From: Sulfitobacter sp. HGT1
GTDB taxonomy: Bacteria > Pseudomonadota > Alphaproteobacteria > Rhodobacterales > Rhodobacteraceae
Direction: 5' to 3'
Length of the DNA stretch: 64,000 nt
NCBI RefSeq assembly: GCF_013282155.1
Contig: NZ_BLWI01000008.1
Location: 62,001-126,000, forward strand
This document shows, in pieces, positions 1 to 8,793 of this stretch (positions are counted from its first letter, which is position 1; every line of letters begins with the position of its first letter). Below the pieces are notes generated by a model. The model had not been told where the DNA came from and did not search any database. It saw only the letters and a program-made list of their open reading frames with translations. The position numbers were made by a program, and so were the translations under genes.

Positions 1-84
1 CTCCTTGCAGATCACGGCATCAGCGCGGATCAGGTTTCGTTTGCCGCCCTGGTGCCGATCAAGGGTGCGGGGCGTGGCGCGTGA
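1..84 (+). CDS. C-terminal end of an unidentified protein (partial)
   Basis: An open frame runs from the first base of the window to a TGA at 82-84, giving the last 27 residues of a protein that begins outside the window. The stop overlaps the GTG start of the chromate transporter (GTGA at 81-84), so the two are probably translationally coupled in one operon. The tail is too short to assign a family. Upstream partners of chrA are often chromate-sensing regulators or a second transporter half, but nothing in these residues shows that. Confidence 0.6.
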   Translation, partial: LLADHGISADQVSFAALVPIKGAGRGA

Positions 85-1331
85 GCGTGCCGGGCTGGCC
101 ACAAATGCTGCGTGTTTTCGGGCGTATCGGGCTGTTGTCTTTTGGCGGGCCTGCAGCGCAGATCGCCTTGATGCACCGCGAGCTGGTGGAGCGTCACGGA
201 TGGCTAAGCGAAGCCGCATATCTGCGCGCATTGTCGTTGTGTATGCTGTTGCCCGGCCCCGAAGCGATGCAGCTGGCCACCTATGCCGGCTGGCGGTTGC
301 GCGGGACTGCGGGCGGGCTGCTGGCGGGGGTGCTGTTTGTCGTGCCGGGGGCGGTTGTGATCGGGGTTTTGGCCCTGGGCTATGCCTATTACGGGCAGCT
401 TCCGCTGGTTCAGGCCGCGTTTCTGGGGATCAAGGCGGCCGTCATCATCGTTGTCTTTCAGGCGCTGCGCAAAGTTGCCGCCAAGGCGCTGACCGGGCTA
501 GAGGGCGTGGCTTTGGCCGCGCTGTCGTTTGTTGCGCTTTTCGTCTTGGGGCTACCGTTTCCGCTGATCATTCTGGCCGTTGGGATTTGGGGGTTTTTGC
601 ACCATTCCACGACCCGTGTGCCGCTTGACCCTGCCCCGACCGGGTCTGCGCATCCCGTAAGGACGCTGGTGATCTGGGGCGGGCTATGGGCGGCCCCTTT
701 GCTGCTGGTTTGGGCGTTGGGTCAGCAGTTCTTGCTTCAACTGGGTTTGTTTTTCTCAAAGCTTGCGGTGGTGACATTTGGCGGGGCCTATGCGGTGCTG
801 GCCTATATGACGCAAAGCGTGGTGCAGGATCACGGCTGGATCACCACCCAGCAGATGATTGACGCCTTGGGCCTTGCCGAAACCACCCCCGGCCCGCTGA
901 TCTTGGTAACCGAATTCGTGGCGCTGCTGACCGGGTTTGCGCAAAGCGGCATCAGCGGGGCGGTTGCGGCGGGGGCGCTGGCGCTGTGGGTGACGTTTAC
1001 CCCCTGTTTTCTTTGGATATTCCTTGCCGGACCTTATCTTGAGGCGCTCTCGGGGATGCCAAGGTTAAGCGCTGCATTGCGCGCCATCACAGCCGCTGTC
1101 GTCGGTGTGATTGCCAATCTTTCGGTCTGGTTTGCGTTGCATGTGGTATTTGAACGGGTCACGCCGGGGGGCGTTTTGGCGATGCCCCTGCCCGATTGGT
1201 CCAGCTTTGACGCCACCGCCCTTGGACTGACGGTCCTGGCCGGAATTTTGATGTTGGTGTTCAACCGCGGCTTTGTTTTCACCATGTGCGTTTTGGGAGT
1301 GGTCGCAGTTGGGCCCGCTGTCGTCGGATAA
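81..1331 (+). CDS. chrA: Chromate transporter, two-domain ChrA type
   Basis: A 416-residue inner-membrane protein of the CHR family, which exports chromate using the proton-motive force. Two CHR domains are visible: one near residues 10-180 with LLSFGGPAAQ and LLPGPEAMQLA, and a second near 225-400 with VVTFGGAYAVLAYM and ETTPGPLI. This is the arrangement of long-chain ChrA proteins, and the length fits. Hydrophobic segments fill nearly the whole chain. The GTG start at 81 overlaps the stop of the upstream gene. Chromate specificity is inferred from the family; some members are not linked to chromate resistance. Confidence 0.9.
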   Translation: MSVPGWPQMLRVFGRIGLLSFGGPAAQIALMHRELVERHGWLSEAAYLRALSLCMLLPGPEAMQLATYAGWRLRGTAGGLLAGVLFVVPGAVVIGVLALGYAYYGQLPLVQAAFLGIKAAVIIVVFQALRKVAAKALTGLEGVALAALSFVALFVLGLPFPLIILAVGIWGFLHHSTTRVPLDPAPTGSAHPVRTLVIWGGLWAAPLLLVWALGQQFLLQLGLFFSKLAVVTFGGAYAVLAYMTQSVVQDHGWITTQQMIDALGLAETTPGPLILVTEFVALLTGFAQSGISGAVAAGALALWVTFTPCFLWIFLAGPYLEALSGMPRLSAALRAITAAVVGVIANLSVWFALHVVFERVTPGGVLAMPLPDWSSFDATALGLTVLAGILMLVFNRGFVFTMCVLGVVAVGPAVVG

Positions 1332-1406
1332 TTCCAAAGAGCCCCCTTTTCACTGTTGGTAAATGGCGTATGCTAGGGCGATCAAACTGGGGGTTGAACA
1401 GATAAA

Positions 1407-1874
1407 ATGAGCCGAACCATTGAGTATGGCAACCTGATGCATGACGCGATGCGCGGACTGATCCGGAAGGTGCTTTTGGATGTGGCAGCCAATGGTTTGC
1501 CCGGAAATCATCATTTTTTCATTACATTTGACACCGAACACCCCGATGCCGAACTGGCCGACTGGCTTTCGGACCGCTATCCCGGCGAGATGACCGTGGT
1601 GATGCAACACTGGTACGACAAGCTGGAAGTCACGGACGAGGGATTCTCTGTCACGTTGAATTTCGGCGATGCACCGGAGCCGATGTATATCCCCTATGAC
1701 GCGATCCGCACCTTTGTGGACCCCTCCGTCGAGTTTGGCCTGAAATTCGAACAGCAAGAGCCCTCCGGTGACGATGGCGGGACCTTGCCGCAAAAGAAAG
1801 AAAGCGAGCTTGAGGTACCAGAAGAGGCACCCAAAGCCGCCGAAATCGTGTCTTTGGACAGTTTTCGCAAATAA
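1407..1874 (+). CDS. sspB: SspB family ClpXP adaptor, alphaproteobacterial type
   Basis: A 155-residue protein matching the alpha-type SspB family. These adaptors bind ssrA-tagged proteins and deliver them to ClpXP. The N-terminal helix (IEYGNLMHDAMRGLIRKVL), the segment HHFFITFDTEHP, and the strand with VTLNFGDAPEPMYIPYDAI are typical of the dimeric tag-binding domain (residues 5-120). The charged C-terminal 35 residues form the flexible tail, ending in a short hydrophobic motif (EIVSLDSFRK) where ClpX-binding tails usually sit. It stands alone, 101 bases upstream of fumC. Confidence 0.88.
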   Translation: MSRTIEYGNLMHDAMRGLIRKVLLDVAANGLPGNHHFFITFDTEHPDAELADWLSDRYPGEMTVVMQHWYDKLEVTDEGFSVTLNFGDAPEPMYIPYDAIRTFVDPSVEFGLKFEQQEPSGDDGGTLPQKKESELEVPEEAPKAAEIVSLDSFRK

Positions 1875-1976
1875 CTTCGCCTATTGCAGCCGCGTTAGCG
1901 CGATCGCTTGATTGCGCAGCGCCCCTGCGCAGGCTAAACCCTGATCCAACATATTGCCAAGATCAGGAGCCTGCAC

Positions 1977-3371
1977 ATGGCCGGTACACGCACAGAAACA
2001 GACAGCTTTGGCCCGTTGGAGGTCCCTTCCGATAAATATTGGGGGGCCCAGACCCAGCGGTCGATCATCAACTTCCCGATCGGTTGGGAAAAACAGCCCG
2101 TGCCGATCATCCGCGCCTTGGGTGTGGTGAAAAAAGCCTGTGCGATGGAGAACCTCAAGCAAGGGGATCTGAGCGCCGAGATTGGCGATGCGATTGTCGC
2201 GGCGGCCACTGAGGTGATCGAGGGCAAGTTTGACGATAACTTTCCTTTGGTGGTGTGGCAGACCGGGTCCGGTACCCAGTCCAACATGAACGCCAACGAA
2301 GTGATCTCGAACCGTGCCATTGAGATGCTGGGCGGCGAGATGGGATCGAAGAAACCCGTTCACCCCAATGACCATTGCAACATGGGCCAGTCGTCAAACG
2401 ATACATTCCCCACGGCAATGCATGTGGCGATTGCCATGCAGGCCCGTGATGTGTTGCTGCCCGGTTTGCAAAAGCTGCACGATGCGCTGGCCGCCAAATC
2501 GGTTGAATTCAAGGACATCATCAAGATCGGCCGCACCCACACCCAGGATGCGACGCCCCTGACGCTGGGCCAGGAATTCTCGGGGTATACGCATCAGGTG
2601 AAAAAGGGCATTGAACGCGTCAACGCCTGCCTGCCCGACATTTACGAGCTTGCCCAAGGCGGCACGGCGGTGGGCACCGGGCTGAACACCAAGAAAGGCT
2701 GGGCCGAAGCGGTCGCAGCCCATATGGCCGAGATCACCGATCTGCCATTTGTCACCGCCCCCAACAAGTTTGAATCGCTGGCCGCCCATGACGCGATGGT
2801 CATGTTCTCGGGCGCGCTGAAAACCGTTGCCGGATCGCTGTTCAAGATCGCCAATGACATGCGTTTGCTGGGCTCCGGCCCGCGGTCCGGTCTGGGCGAA
2901 TTGATCCTGCCGGAAAACGAGCCGGGATCGTCGATCATGCCGGGCAAGGTAAACCCTACACAGGCCGAAGCGCTGACAATGGTCTGTGCCCATGTCATGG
3001 GCAATGACGCCGCCGTCGGTTTTGCCGGATCGCAAGGCCATTTTGAGCTGAACGTCTATAACCCGATGATGAGCTATAACGTCTTGCAATCCATGCAGCT
3101 TTTGGGCGACAGCGCATCGGCCTTTACCGATAATATGGTCGTCGGCACCCAAGCCAATGTCGACCGCATCGACAAGCTGATGAAAGAAAGCCTGATGCTG
3201 GTCACAGCGCTGGCCCCCACAATCGGCTATGACAACGCAACCAAGGTTGCAAAAACAGCCCATAAGAACGGAACGACCCTCAAGGAAGAAGCAATCGCCC
3301 TGGGGTTTGTCGACGCTGAAACATTCGACCGCGTGGTGCGGCCGGAGCAAATGATCGGACCAAAAGAATGA
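1977..3371 (+). CDS. fumC: Fumarate hydratase, class II
   Basis: A 464-residue homotetrameric enzyme interconverting fumarate and L-malate in the citric acid cycle, without an iron-sulfur cluster. The superfamily signature [13 protein letters not shown], holding the catalytic serine loop, is at about residues 316-328. Other family blocks are present: [19 protein letters not shown] near residue 95 and [16 protein letters not shown] near 185. Length is normal for FumC. The stop overlaps the ATG of the next small gene (ATGA at 3368-3371), making it the first gene of a short operon with three tiny proteins. Confidence 0.97.
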   Translation: MAGTRTETDSFGPLEVPSDKYWGAQTQRSIINFPIGWEKQPVPIIRALGVVKKACAMENLKQGDLSAEIGDAIVAAATEVIEGKFDDNFPLVVWQTGSGTQSNMNANEVISNRAIEMLGGEMGSKKPVHPNDHCNMGQSSNDTFPTAMHVAIAMQARDVLLPGLQKLHDALAAKSVEFKDIIKIGRTHTQDATPLTLGQEFSGYTHQVKKGIERVNACLPDIYELAQGGTAVGTGLNTKKGWAEAVAAHMAEITDLPFVTAPNKFESLAAHDAMVMFSGALKTVAGSLFKIANDMRLLGSGPRSGLGELILPENEPGSSIMPGKVNPTQAEALTMVCAHVMGNDAAVGFAGSQGHFELNVYNPMMSYNVLQSMQLLGDSASAFTDNMVVGTQANVDRIDKLMKESLMLVTALAPTIGYDNATKVAKTAHKNGTTLKEEAIALGFVDAETFDRVVRPEQMIGPKE

Positions 3372-3544
3372 GCGCCCCCATCAACCTCAACAAGGTCAAG
3401 AAAGAGCGCAACCGCGCCTCTCGCAAGGCCCGCGCTGACGAAAACGCAGTGCAATTCGGTCAAAGCAAGGACCAAAAAGAGGTTCTGAAAGAACGTCTGG
3501 CGAAAATTGCACGCAACCTGGAAGCCCATAAGCGCGAGACATGA
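3368..3544 (+). CDS. DUF4169 family small protein
   Basis: A 58-residue, highly basic and charged protein. It begins [16 protein letters not shown] and continues as one predicted helix rich in Lys, Arg, Glu and Ala, which matches DUF4169 proteins of Rhodobacterales. The function of that family is unknown. The start codon overlaps the fumC stop (ATGA) and its own stop overlaps the start of the next gene (ATGA at 3541-3544), so the three are almost certainly translated from one message. There is no signal peptide or membrane segment. Confidence 0.82.
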   Translation: MSAPINLNKVKKERNRASRKARADENAVQFGQSKDQKEVLKERLAKIARNLEAHKRET

Positions 3545-3774
3545 GCGCACGGCCCGTCAAACACTCGGTGACCCTAAGGGGTCACCGGACATCCATCTCT
3601 CTGGAAGATGAATTCTGGAATGAATTCAAAAGAATAGCAGACGATATGGACCTTCCGATCAATGCGCTGGTGGCGCAGATCGATGCAGATCGCGGACTGG
3701 AAGCCGGGCTTGCCTCGGCCATTCGGGTGTTTGTTCTGCGCACCTTAAAGGAAAGTTTACCAAGGGCGGAATAG
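3541..3774 (+). CDS. Ribbon-helix-helix domain protein
   Basis: A 77-residue protein with a likely ribbon-helix-helix fold. A short strand with HSVTLRGHRTSISLE is followed by two helices (DEFWNEFKRIADDM, then INALVAQIDAD and the C-terminal helix). The sequence resembles the RHH_4 family, found beside fumC in related genomes. Such proteins usually bind DNA as dimers, but no target is known. Its ATG overlaps the stop of the DUF4169 gene, placing it third in the fumC operon. Autoregulation of the operon is possible but only inferred. Confidence 0.78.
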   Translation: MSARPVKHSVTLRGHRTSISLEDEFWNEFKRIADDMDLPINALVAQIDADRGLEAGLASAIRVFVLRTLKESLPRAE

Positions 3775-3782
3775 CATTTCAT

Positions 3783-4010
3783 ATGGCTATTCCCTGTGAA
3801 CTTTCACCCCAAGCTTGGATCACCCACTTGTTCAGTGCAAAAACCGCGCGACAAGGTGGTGTGGTTCGCCGAAACCTACGTGATATCGAGAGATACGTCG
3901 GTCGAGATGTATTCGAAGCAGAGCTGCAACGGCGCGGGTATCACGCCGTTGAAAACGCAGGGCAATTGATCATCTTTTGCAATCAAGAACCCATACGTCT
4001 GATTTTGTAG
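3783..4010 (+). CDS. Conserved hypothetical small protein
   Basis: A 75-residue protein with recognisable internal order: SPQAWITHLFSAKTAR, then GGVVRRNLRDIERYVG, then RRGYHAVENAGQLIIFCNQEPI. I believe similar small proteins occur widely in Rhodobacterales, sometimes labelled as a phosphoribosylanthranilate isomerase. The length rules out that enzyme (about 200 residues). It has no signal peptide or membrane segment. It starts 8 bases after the RHH gene and is followed by an inverted repeat, so it likely closes the fumC operon. Function unknown. Confidence 0.65.
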   Translation: MAIPCELSPQAWITHLFSAKTARQGGVVRRNLRDIERYVGRDVFEAELQRRGYHAVENAGQLIIFCNQEPIRLIL

Positions 4011-4015
4011 TCGAT

Positions 4016-4047
4016 TTTTCAAAAAAATCGGACCGGATTTTTTGAAA
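4016..4047. terminator. Inverted repeat between convergent genes, probable bidirectional terminator
   Basis: The segment reads TTTTCAAAAAAATCGG, then AC, then a near-exact reverse complement ending in TTTTTTGAAAA. The arms are about 15 bases with A/T-rich outer parts. It lies exactly between the end of the small-protein operon (4010) and the end of the aldolase gene (4059), where terminators for both strands are expected. Confidence 0.6.
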
Positions 4048-4058
4048 ATTCCGCCGCG

Positions 4059-4952
4059 TTACGCCACCGATGCTTTGTAAATCTTGTCGATATTCGCGCC
4101 CAATGCCGCGTTGAATTCTGCATCGGTCATTTTCACGTTCAACCCTTCGGTCAAGGCACGCGAAAAGCTGGCGATCATCTTGGCGTTCTGGCTTAGACGC
4201 GCGCTGGCATCATCCGTCGAATACCCACCCGACAGGGCAACAACCCGCAAGACATTCGGCAGGTCCGCCAGGCTGTCATACAGCCCCGCTTTTTCGGGAA
4301 GGGTCAGCTTGAGCATGACAATCTCGTCCGGTGCCAGCAGCGCAAGGTGGTTTTCCAACTCTGCCTTCAGGATATCCTCGCATTCCGCTTTGCTGGCGGA
4401 ATGGATATTCACCTCGGGCTCGATGATCGGAACCAGACCCGCCGCACAAACCGCTTTGGCCACTTCGAACTGCTGGGCGACCACGGCGCGGATACCGTAA
4501 GCATTGGCAGACTGGATGACAGAGCGTTCTTTTGTGCCAAAGATACCCGCCGCCTTGGCGCGCTTCAGCAAGACATCCAGATCAGGCATAGGTTTAAGTA
4601 ATTGAACGCCGTTTGTCTCGTCCTCAAGACCCTTGTCGATCTTCAGAAAGGGCACAACACCGCGGTCGTTCCACAGCACATCTGCGACGGGTTTGCCGTT
4701 GATCGTCTCGTCCATGGTGCGTTCAAACAGGATGGCACCCAGGACTTTGTCGCTGGTAAAATCATCTGCCAGGATGATCCGGGCGCGCATGTCATGCATG
4801 GCCTGAAACATCTGCGCATCGCCTGAATAATCTGACGGTTCAACGCCATACAAGCTAAGCGCTTTGGGGGTCGATCCGCCGGATTGATCCAGGGCTGCTA
4901 CAAATCCCTTGCCGGTCGCCATTTGTGTGCGTTGTGCGTCTGTCGTGCTCAT
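4059..4952 (-). CDS. Fructose-bisphosphate aldolase, class I
   Basis: A 297-residue Schiff-base aldolase, interconverting fructose-1,6-bisphosphate with glyceraldehyde-3-phosphate and dihydroxyacetone phosphate. The family blocks are FVAALDQSGGSTPK near the N-terminus, the acidic strand PIIEPEVNIHS, and EIVMLKLTLPEKAG, whose lysine is in the place of the Schiff-base lysine. The phosphate-binding segment VVALSGGYS follows. The frame stays open upstream, but homology starts at MSTTDAQRTQMA, so I chose the ATG ending at 4952. It stands alone on the minus strand downstream of the P450 gene. Confidence 0.9.
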   Translation of the reverse strand: MSTTDAQRTQMATGKGFVAALDQSGGSTPKALSLYGVEPSDYSGDAQMFQAMHDMRARIILADDFTSDKVLGAILFERTMDETINGKPVADVLWNDRGVVPFLKIDKGLEDETNGVQLLKPMPDLDVLLKRAKAAGIFGTKERSVIQSANAYGIRAVVAQQFEVAKAVCAAGLVPIIEPEVNIHSASKAECEDILKAELENHLALLAPDEIVMLKLTLPEKAGLYDSLADLPNVLRVVALSGGYSTDDASARLSQNAKMIASFSRALTEGLNVKMTDAEFNAALGANIDKIYKASVA

Positions 4953-5020
4953 GGTGGTGCAGGCCCTTATTGATTCCGTTTCGCATGGTCTAATGCATCT
5001 ATCCGCGCGATGATATATCG

Positions 5021-6373
5021 TTAGCGTCGGACAAATCGCAGCCAAATGCCATCTTTCGACCTTACCGTCAGATGCGCGACGGGAACAGGCACCTTGGTGG
5101 CGACAGCTTCGATGCGGTAATCCCGCAAGAGCCGCGACAGGATCAAAGGCCCCTCGATCATGGCAAATCCGGCCCCCGGACACACCCGCGCCCCGGCGCT
5201 GAACGGCAGATAGGCCTCTCGTTGGCATTTCTGGCCATTGTCGGTGTGCCAGCGCGCGGGGTCAAAGCCGTCGGGGTTATCCCACAGGCGTTCCTGACGG
5301 TGCAAATGCCACGGGCTGATCACCACCTGCGCGCCTGCCTGCACCGTGCGGTCGCGGAACTGTTCGGGGCATGTTGCCTCGCGCACCATCATCGGGACGG
5401 GCGGATACAGCCGCAGCGCCTCGCGAAACACATCGCGGCTCAGGCGCAGCTTGGACATGACCGAGAAATCACAGCCCCCCATCTGCTGCGCTTCCTCGGC
5501 CAGCTTGTCCTGCCAGTCGGGATGCGTGGCCATCAAATACAGCGTCCATGCAAGCGCCGAGGCGCTGGTCTCGTGGCCGGCAAGGAAAAAGATCGCGACC
5601 TGGTCGACCATTTCCTGGGTGCTGAAGGTATCGCCATCGACGGGATCGACAGTCGTCATGATCTTGGTCGCCAGATCCTGCGGGGCCGTGCCTTGGGCGA
5701 TCTGCGCCATGCGGTCTTCGGTCAACTGTGTGATCAGCCGGCGTATCTTGGCCGCACTTGACCGGGTGTCTTTGCGAAACAGGCGCGGCAGCCAGCGCGG
5801 CAGCGGGATAAACGCGGCAATGTTCAGGATCGGCTGGCTGCGTTGGTAGGTTTTGAATTCTTCAAACACCTCGCGGGCCAGATGATGGTCGATGGGCAAT
5901 GAAAACAACGTGCGAAAGATCACATCGGCCGCTGCATGGCTGGTTTCGGCCTCGATCTCGATCACCTGCCCGGTTCGCGGTTCCAGCCGTTTGGCCATCG
6001 CCTCGGCCGCGTCCCACATCGCGGGAAAGCTGTCGCGCAGCCGCCCCCCCTCAAAGGCCGGATCAATGATGCGCCGTTGCCGTTTCCAGGTCTCGCCATT
6101 GGTCAAAAACACTGAATTGCCCAACAAGGGGCGCAAGCCTTCGCCGATACGGTCGGATTTGGGGAAATCGCCGGGCCGTTCTTTCAGGACCGTTTTGATC
6201 AGTTCCGGCTGGTTGATCAGATAGCTGCGAAAGAACGGCGTTTTGAATTCCGCCATCCAGGCGCGGTACAAACGGGCGGGCTGCGCCGACAGGATGTCCT
6301 GGCGAAACAGCTGGGCATAGCGCCACAGCGATACCTTTTCAGGGCGGCTGTCGGGTTTGGGCGGCAAGGTCAT
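5021..6373 (-). CDS. Cytochrome P450
   Basis: A 450-residue soluble bacterial P450 monooxygenase. The oxygen-binding I-helix motif AGHETS is at residues 265-270, the K-helix ExxR at E318/R321 (EALR), and the heme loop PFSAGARVCPGAGFA at 390-404 with the cysteine ligand at 398. The N-terminus has no membrane anchor. All catalytic elements are intact. The substrate cannot be read from the sequence; no ferredoxin or ferredoxin reductase gene is adjacent. The ATG overlaps the stop of the upstream hydrolase-like gene (ATGA at 6370-6373), so the pair is co-translated. Confidence 0.95.
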   Translation of the reverse strand: MTLPPKPDSRPEKVSLWRYAQLFRQDILSAQPARLYRAWMAEFKTPFFRSYLINQPELIKTVLKERPGDFPKSDRIGEGLRPLLGNSVFLTNGETWKRQRRIIDPAFEGGRLRDSFPAMWDAAEAMAKRLEPRTGQVIEIEAETSHAAADVIFRTLFSLPIDHHLAREVFEEFKTYQRSQPILNIAAFIPLPRWLPRLFRKDTRSSAAKIRRLITQLTEDRMAQIAQGTAPQDLATKIMTTVDPVDGDTFSTQEMVDQVAIFFLAGHETSASALAWTLYLMATHPDWQDKLAEEAQQMGGCDFSVMSKLRLSRDVFREALRLYPPVPMMVREATCPEQFRDRTVQAGAQVVISPWHLHRQERLWDNPDGFDPARWHTDNGQKCQREAYLPFSAGARVCPGAGFAMIEGPLILSRLLRDYRIEAVATKVPVPVAHLTVRSKDGIWLRFVRR

Positions 6374-7596
6374 GGCGCGGTCGAGGTGAATTTATTCACC
6401 GGCTTCACGATCCGCGACTTTGATGCGGGCCGGTGGGCATAGCGTTCGGCAAGGGAATGCGGGCCTGCGGTGATCTGGAAATAATCATAATCCTTGGGTG
6501 CATCAAACGCGCAAAGGTACTGGAAATGCAGACGGAAAAACCGCCAGCGCAATTCCTTCCACCGCGCGGGGCTCAGCGATTGGGTAAAGGCCGCCGAGAA
6601 CACCAAGGGCCATTTCTTGCCCTCCGGCGCGACACCGGACACCGCCACAGGGTCACAGAGCGCAAAGGCGCAGCCGTCGCCGGGAGCCGTTACATCAACC
6701 CATGTCAATTCATCCCGTTGGGAAAGATAGCGCAGATCGGCCCGCAAACGGTGCGCATCGCGCAGGAAAGACACCATCGGCACCACCTGCCCCAAGGTTA
6801 AAAACCCCAGATCAGGCCCGTCGTCAGGCACCAGCCCTGCACGCACCAGATCGGCCAGTATCGACACCCCCAAATGCGCACCGGATGAATGGCCAACGAC
6901 CAGAACCTCATCCACGTCGGATTTCAGGGCCTCGGCGACGACCTCGCCAAATTCGGCCATGCGGCTTTCCAAGGCGGGCGGGTTCGCGCCGCGTGTTGCA
7001 GCCCCGAAAGCATAGTCATGCATCAGGTAATAGGCGAAAAACTTGCCGTCGTGTTTCTTGAACCACTCCAGCACCGACCAACCGACAAACACGCCAACCG
7101 ACGCGACAAGGCCCTTGAACCAGAACGGCCCGCCGAAATAGGTCAGCGCGGCAAAGACCACCCTGCCCGCAAGCACCGCAATCAACAGCTGCACCAGCAA
7201 CATGCCCACCGGATACAGCGCCGCAATCACCGGCCCCTTGCGCAGCTTCATCAGCCGCCACAGCGCCCCCGACGCGATATAGACCCAGGCGGTTTGAACC
7301 AGTTGCCCGTAGGTGGCCAGAATCGAATTGCGCATCGAAATCCGTACGATGTCGGACCAGACCAGCACCTCGACCTGCGCATCGACCTGCACCCCGTCGA
7401 TTTCGGCATTAACGGACCAGCCGTAATTGCCCTTGGTGGTTTTTGGTTTCAGCCCGATTTTATAGCCGGAAATCCGCGCCTGATCGGTGGATTCCTCGCG
7501 GTATAATTCGCGGTATCTGCGGGGATGGATCGGGTCATAGCCCGGAATGTAGAACACCCGGCGCCGTTTGACTGTTTGTTCGATATCTTCGGCCAT
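6370..7596 (-). CDS. Alpha/beta-hydrolase-like protein with internal membrane segments
   Basis: A 408-residue protein I cannot assign to a named family. Residues 13-22 (RVFYIPGYDP) look like the first strand and oxyanion region of an alpha/beta hydrolase. Two to three hydrophobic segments lie between about residues 100 and 175. VVGHSSGA at 233-240 is a GxSxG nucleophile elbow with Ser237. Later His and Asp residues could complete a triad. The topology therefore looks like a hydrolase interrupted by a membrane insertion. It is translationally coupled to the downstream P450, suggesting the two act on one lipid-like substrate; that is inference. Confidence 0.7.
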   Translation of the reverse strand: MAEDIEQTVKRRRVFYIPGYDPIHPRRYRELYREESTDQARISGYKIGLKPKTTKGNYGWSVNAEIDGVQVDAQVEVLVWSDIVRISMRNSILATYGQLVQTAWVYIASGALWRLMKLRKGPVIAALYPVGMLLVQLLIAVLAGRVVFAALTYFGGPFWFKGLVASVGVFVGWSVLEWFKKHDGKFFAYYLMHDYAFGAATRGANPPALESRMAEFGEVVAEALKSDVDEVLVVGHSSGAHLGVSILADLVRAGLVPDDGPDLGFLTLGQVVPMVSFLRDAHRLRADLRYLSQRDELTWVDVTAPGDGCAFALCDPVAVSGVAPEGKKWPLVFSAAFTQSLSPARWKELRWRFFRLHFQYLCAFDAPKDYDYFQITAGPHSLAERYAHRPASKSRIVKPVNKFTSTAP

Positions 7597-7651
7597 GTCC
7601 CACCTGTCGTTCGCATCAGTTTAGACAGGTTTTTTGGCAAGAGTAAGGCCC

Positions 7652-8404
7652 CTAGCCCAGTGATCCGAGCGCGGGGAATGTTTCAAGCAGCCAGAAGGAA
7701 AACGCCGAAAACGCACCGGTCAAAAGCGCCAGCCCCACGACAATCAGCAAGATGCCCATGATCCGCTCGATCAGCTTCATATAGGGTTTGATCCGATTCA
7801 TCAGCAGCGTCGCGCGGGTGATGAACATCGCAGCCAGCAGAAACGGAATGCCAAGCCCCGCCGCATAGACCCCCAGCAGCAATGTGCCACGCGCGACCGA
7901 TGCCTCCGATGCGGCCAGTGACAGGATCGCCCCCAGTTGCGGCCCGATGCACGGCGTCCAGCCAAAGGCAAAGGCAAGCCCCAGCACATAGGCCCCAAAG
8001 GACGATCCACCCTTGTCACCCGCATCCAGACGCGCCTCCTGGTCAAGGAAGGGGATGCGGAACACCCCAAGGAAATGCAGGCCGAAAATAACCACAACCG
8101 CCCCGGAGGCACGGGCGAAAAGCACCTGGTTTTGCAGAAAAAACGCGCCAAAAGCCGAGGCGGTAAAGCCAAGAATCAAGAACACTGTACTGAGGCCCAT
8201 CACGAAAAACAGCGCTGCGATCACCGCCTTGCGCCGTGCCGATCCGACATTAGACATATCGTTCAGGGTCACGCCGCTCATATAGGCCAGATAGGGTGGC
8301 ACAATCGGCAAGACGCAAGGGCTGAGGAAGCTGATAACCCCCGCCGTCAATGCGATGAAAATGGCAGGCAGCAAGCCCGCGTCGATCAGATCAATACCAA
8401 ACAT
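7652..8404 (-). CDS. ccdA: CcdA-type cytochrome c biogenesis / thiol transport protein
   Basis: A 250-residue membrane protein of the CcdA/DsbD transmembrane family. It passes reducing equivalents from cytoplasmic thioredoxin to periplasmic thiol proteins, chiefly for cytochrome c maturation. The two redox cysteines sit in the family motifs FLSPCVLPIVPPYL (Cys30) and GWTPCIGPQLGAIL. About six transmembrane helices are visible, as expected. It is divergent from the TusA-like gene (about 100 bases between starts). Confidence 0.92.
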   Translation of the reverse strand: MFGIDLIDAGLLPAIFIALTAGVISFLSPCVLPIVPPYLAYMSGVTLNDMSNVGSARRKAVIAALFFVMGLSTVFLILGFTASAFGAFFLQNQVLFARASGAVVVIFGLHFLGVFRIPFLDQEARLDAGDKGGSSFGAYVLGLAFAFGWTPCIGPQLGAILSLAASEASVARGTLLLGVYAAGLGIPFLLAAMFITRATLLMNRIKPYMKLIERIMGILLIVVGLALLTGAFSAFSFWLLETFPALGSLG

Positions 8405-8506
8405 ACGACACCTTTACTGCGCTTTGGCGGTGGCGTCACGCCCTGTTGCACGGGCCCGCGTCACAAGGTTGTGGACGCTTTGAAACATCTGCCGTATTTG
8501 GGGCAT

Positions 8507-8734
8507 ATGAATGAAGAACATATCCTAGATGCGACGGGGTTGCTGTGCCCCTTGCCCGTGCTCAAAGCACGCAAACGATTGCAGGGTCTTGCCTCTGGCG
8601 CGGTATTGAAAGTGCAGGCGGATGACCCCGCCGCGATCATTGATATCCCGCATTTTTGCGCCGAGGCAGGTCATGAACTGGTCAGTCTCGACTCTGATGA
8701 CAGCCCCCAGATCTATGTGATCCGCAAAAAGTAA
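8507..8734 (+). CDS. TusA/SirA-like sulfurtransferase family protein
   Basis: A 75-residue protein with the TusA-family CPxP motif: LDATGLLCPLPVLKARKRL, active cysteine at residue 14. TusA proteins relay sulfane sulfur, for example to tRNA thiolation or sulfur oxidation; many paralogues have unknown partners. The open frame extends far upstream across ccdA antisense, but family homology starts at MNEEHILDATG, so I place the start at 8507. It is divergent from ccdA and followed directly by a terminator, so it is monocistronic. Confidence 0.87.
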   Translation: MNEEHILDATGLLCPLPVLKARKRLQGLASGAVLKVQADDPAAIIDIPHFCAEAGHELVSLDSDDSPQIYVIRKK

Positions 8735-8750
8735 CAGGCCCTGAAACGAA

Positions 8751-8780
8751 AAAGGCAGACCCGAAGGTCTGCCTTTTTTT
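8751..8780. terminator. Intrinsic terminator between tusA-like gene and rne
   Basis: A perfect 9-bp stem AGGCAGACC / GGTCTGCCT (8753-8761 and 8766-8774) with loop CGAA, flanked by A residues on the left and seven T residues on the right. It can terminate the plus-strand TusA-like gene and, read from the other strand, the convergent rne gene. Confidence 0.88.
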
Positions 8781-8793
8781 ATATCATAGCACC

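Noticed and set aside
2394..3350. A 318-codon minus-strand frame
   Set aside because: Antisense shadow of fumC, caused by high GC codon use.
7937..8506. Long N-terminal extension of the TusA-like frame
   Set aside because: It runs antisense through ccdA; family homology starts at MNEEHILDATG (8507).
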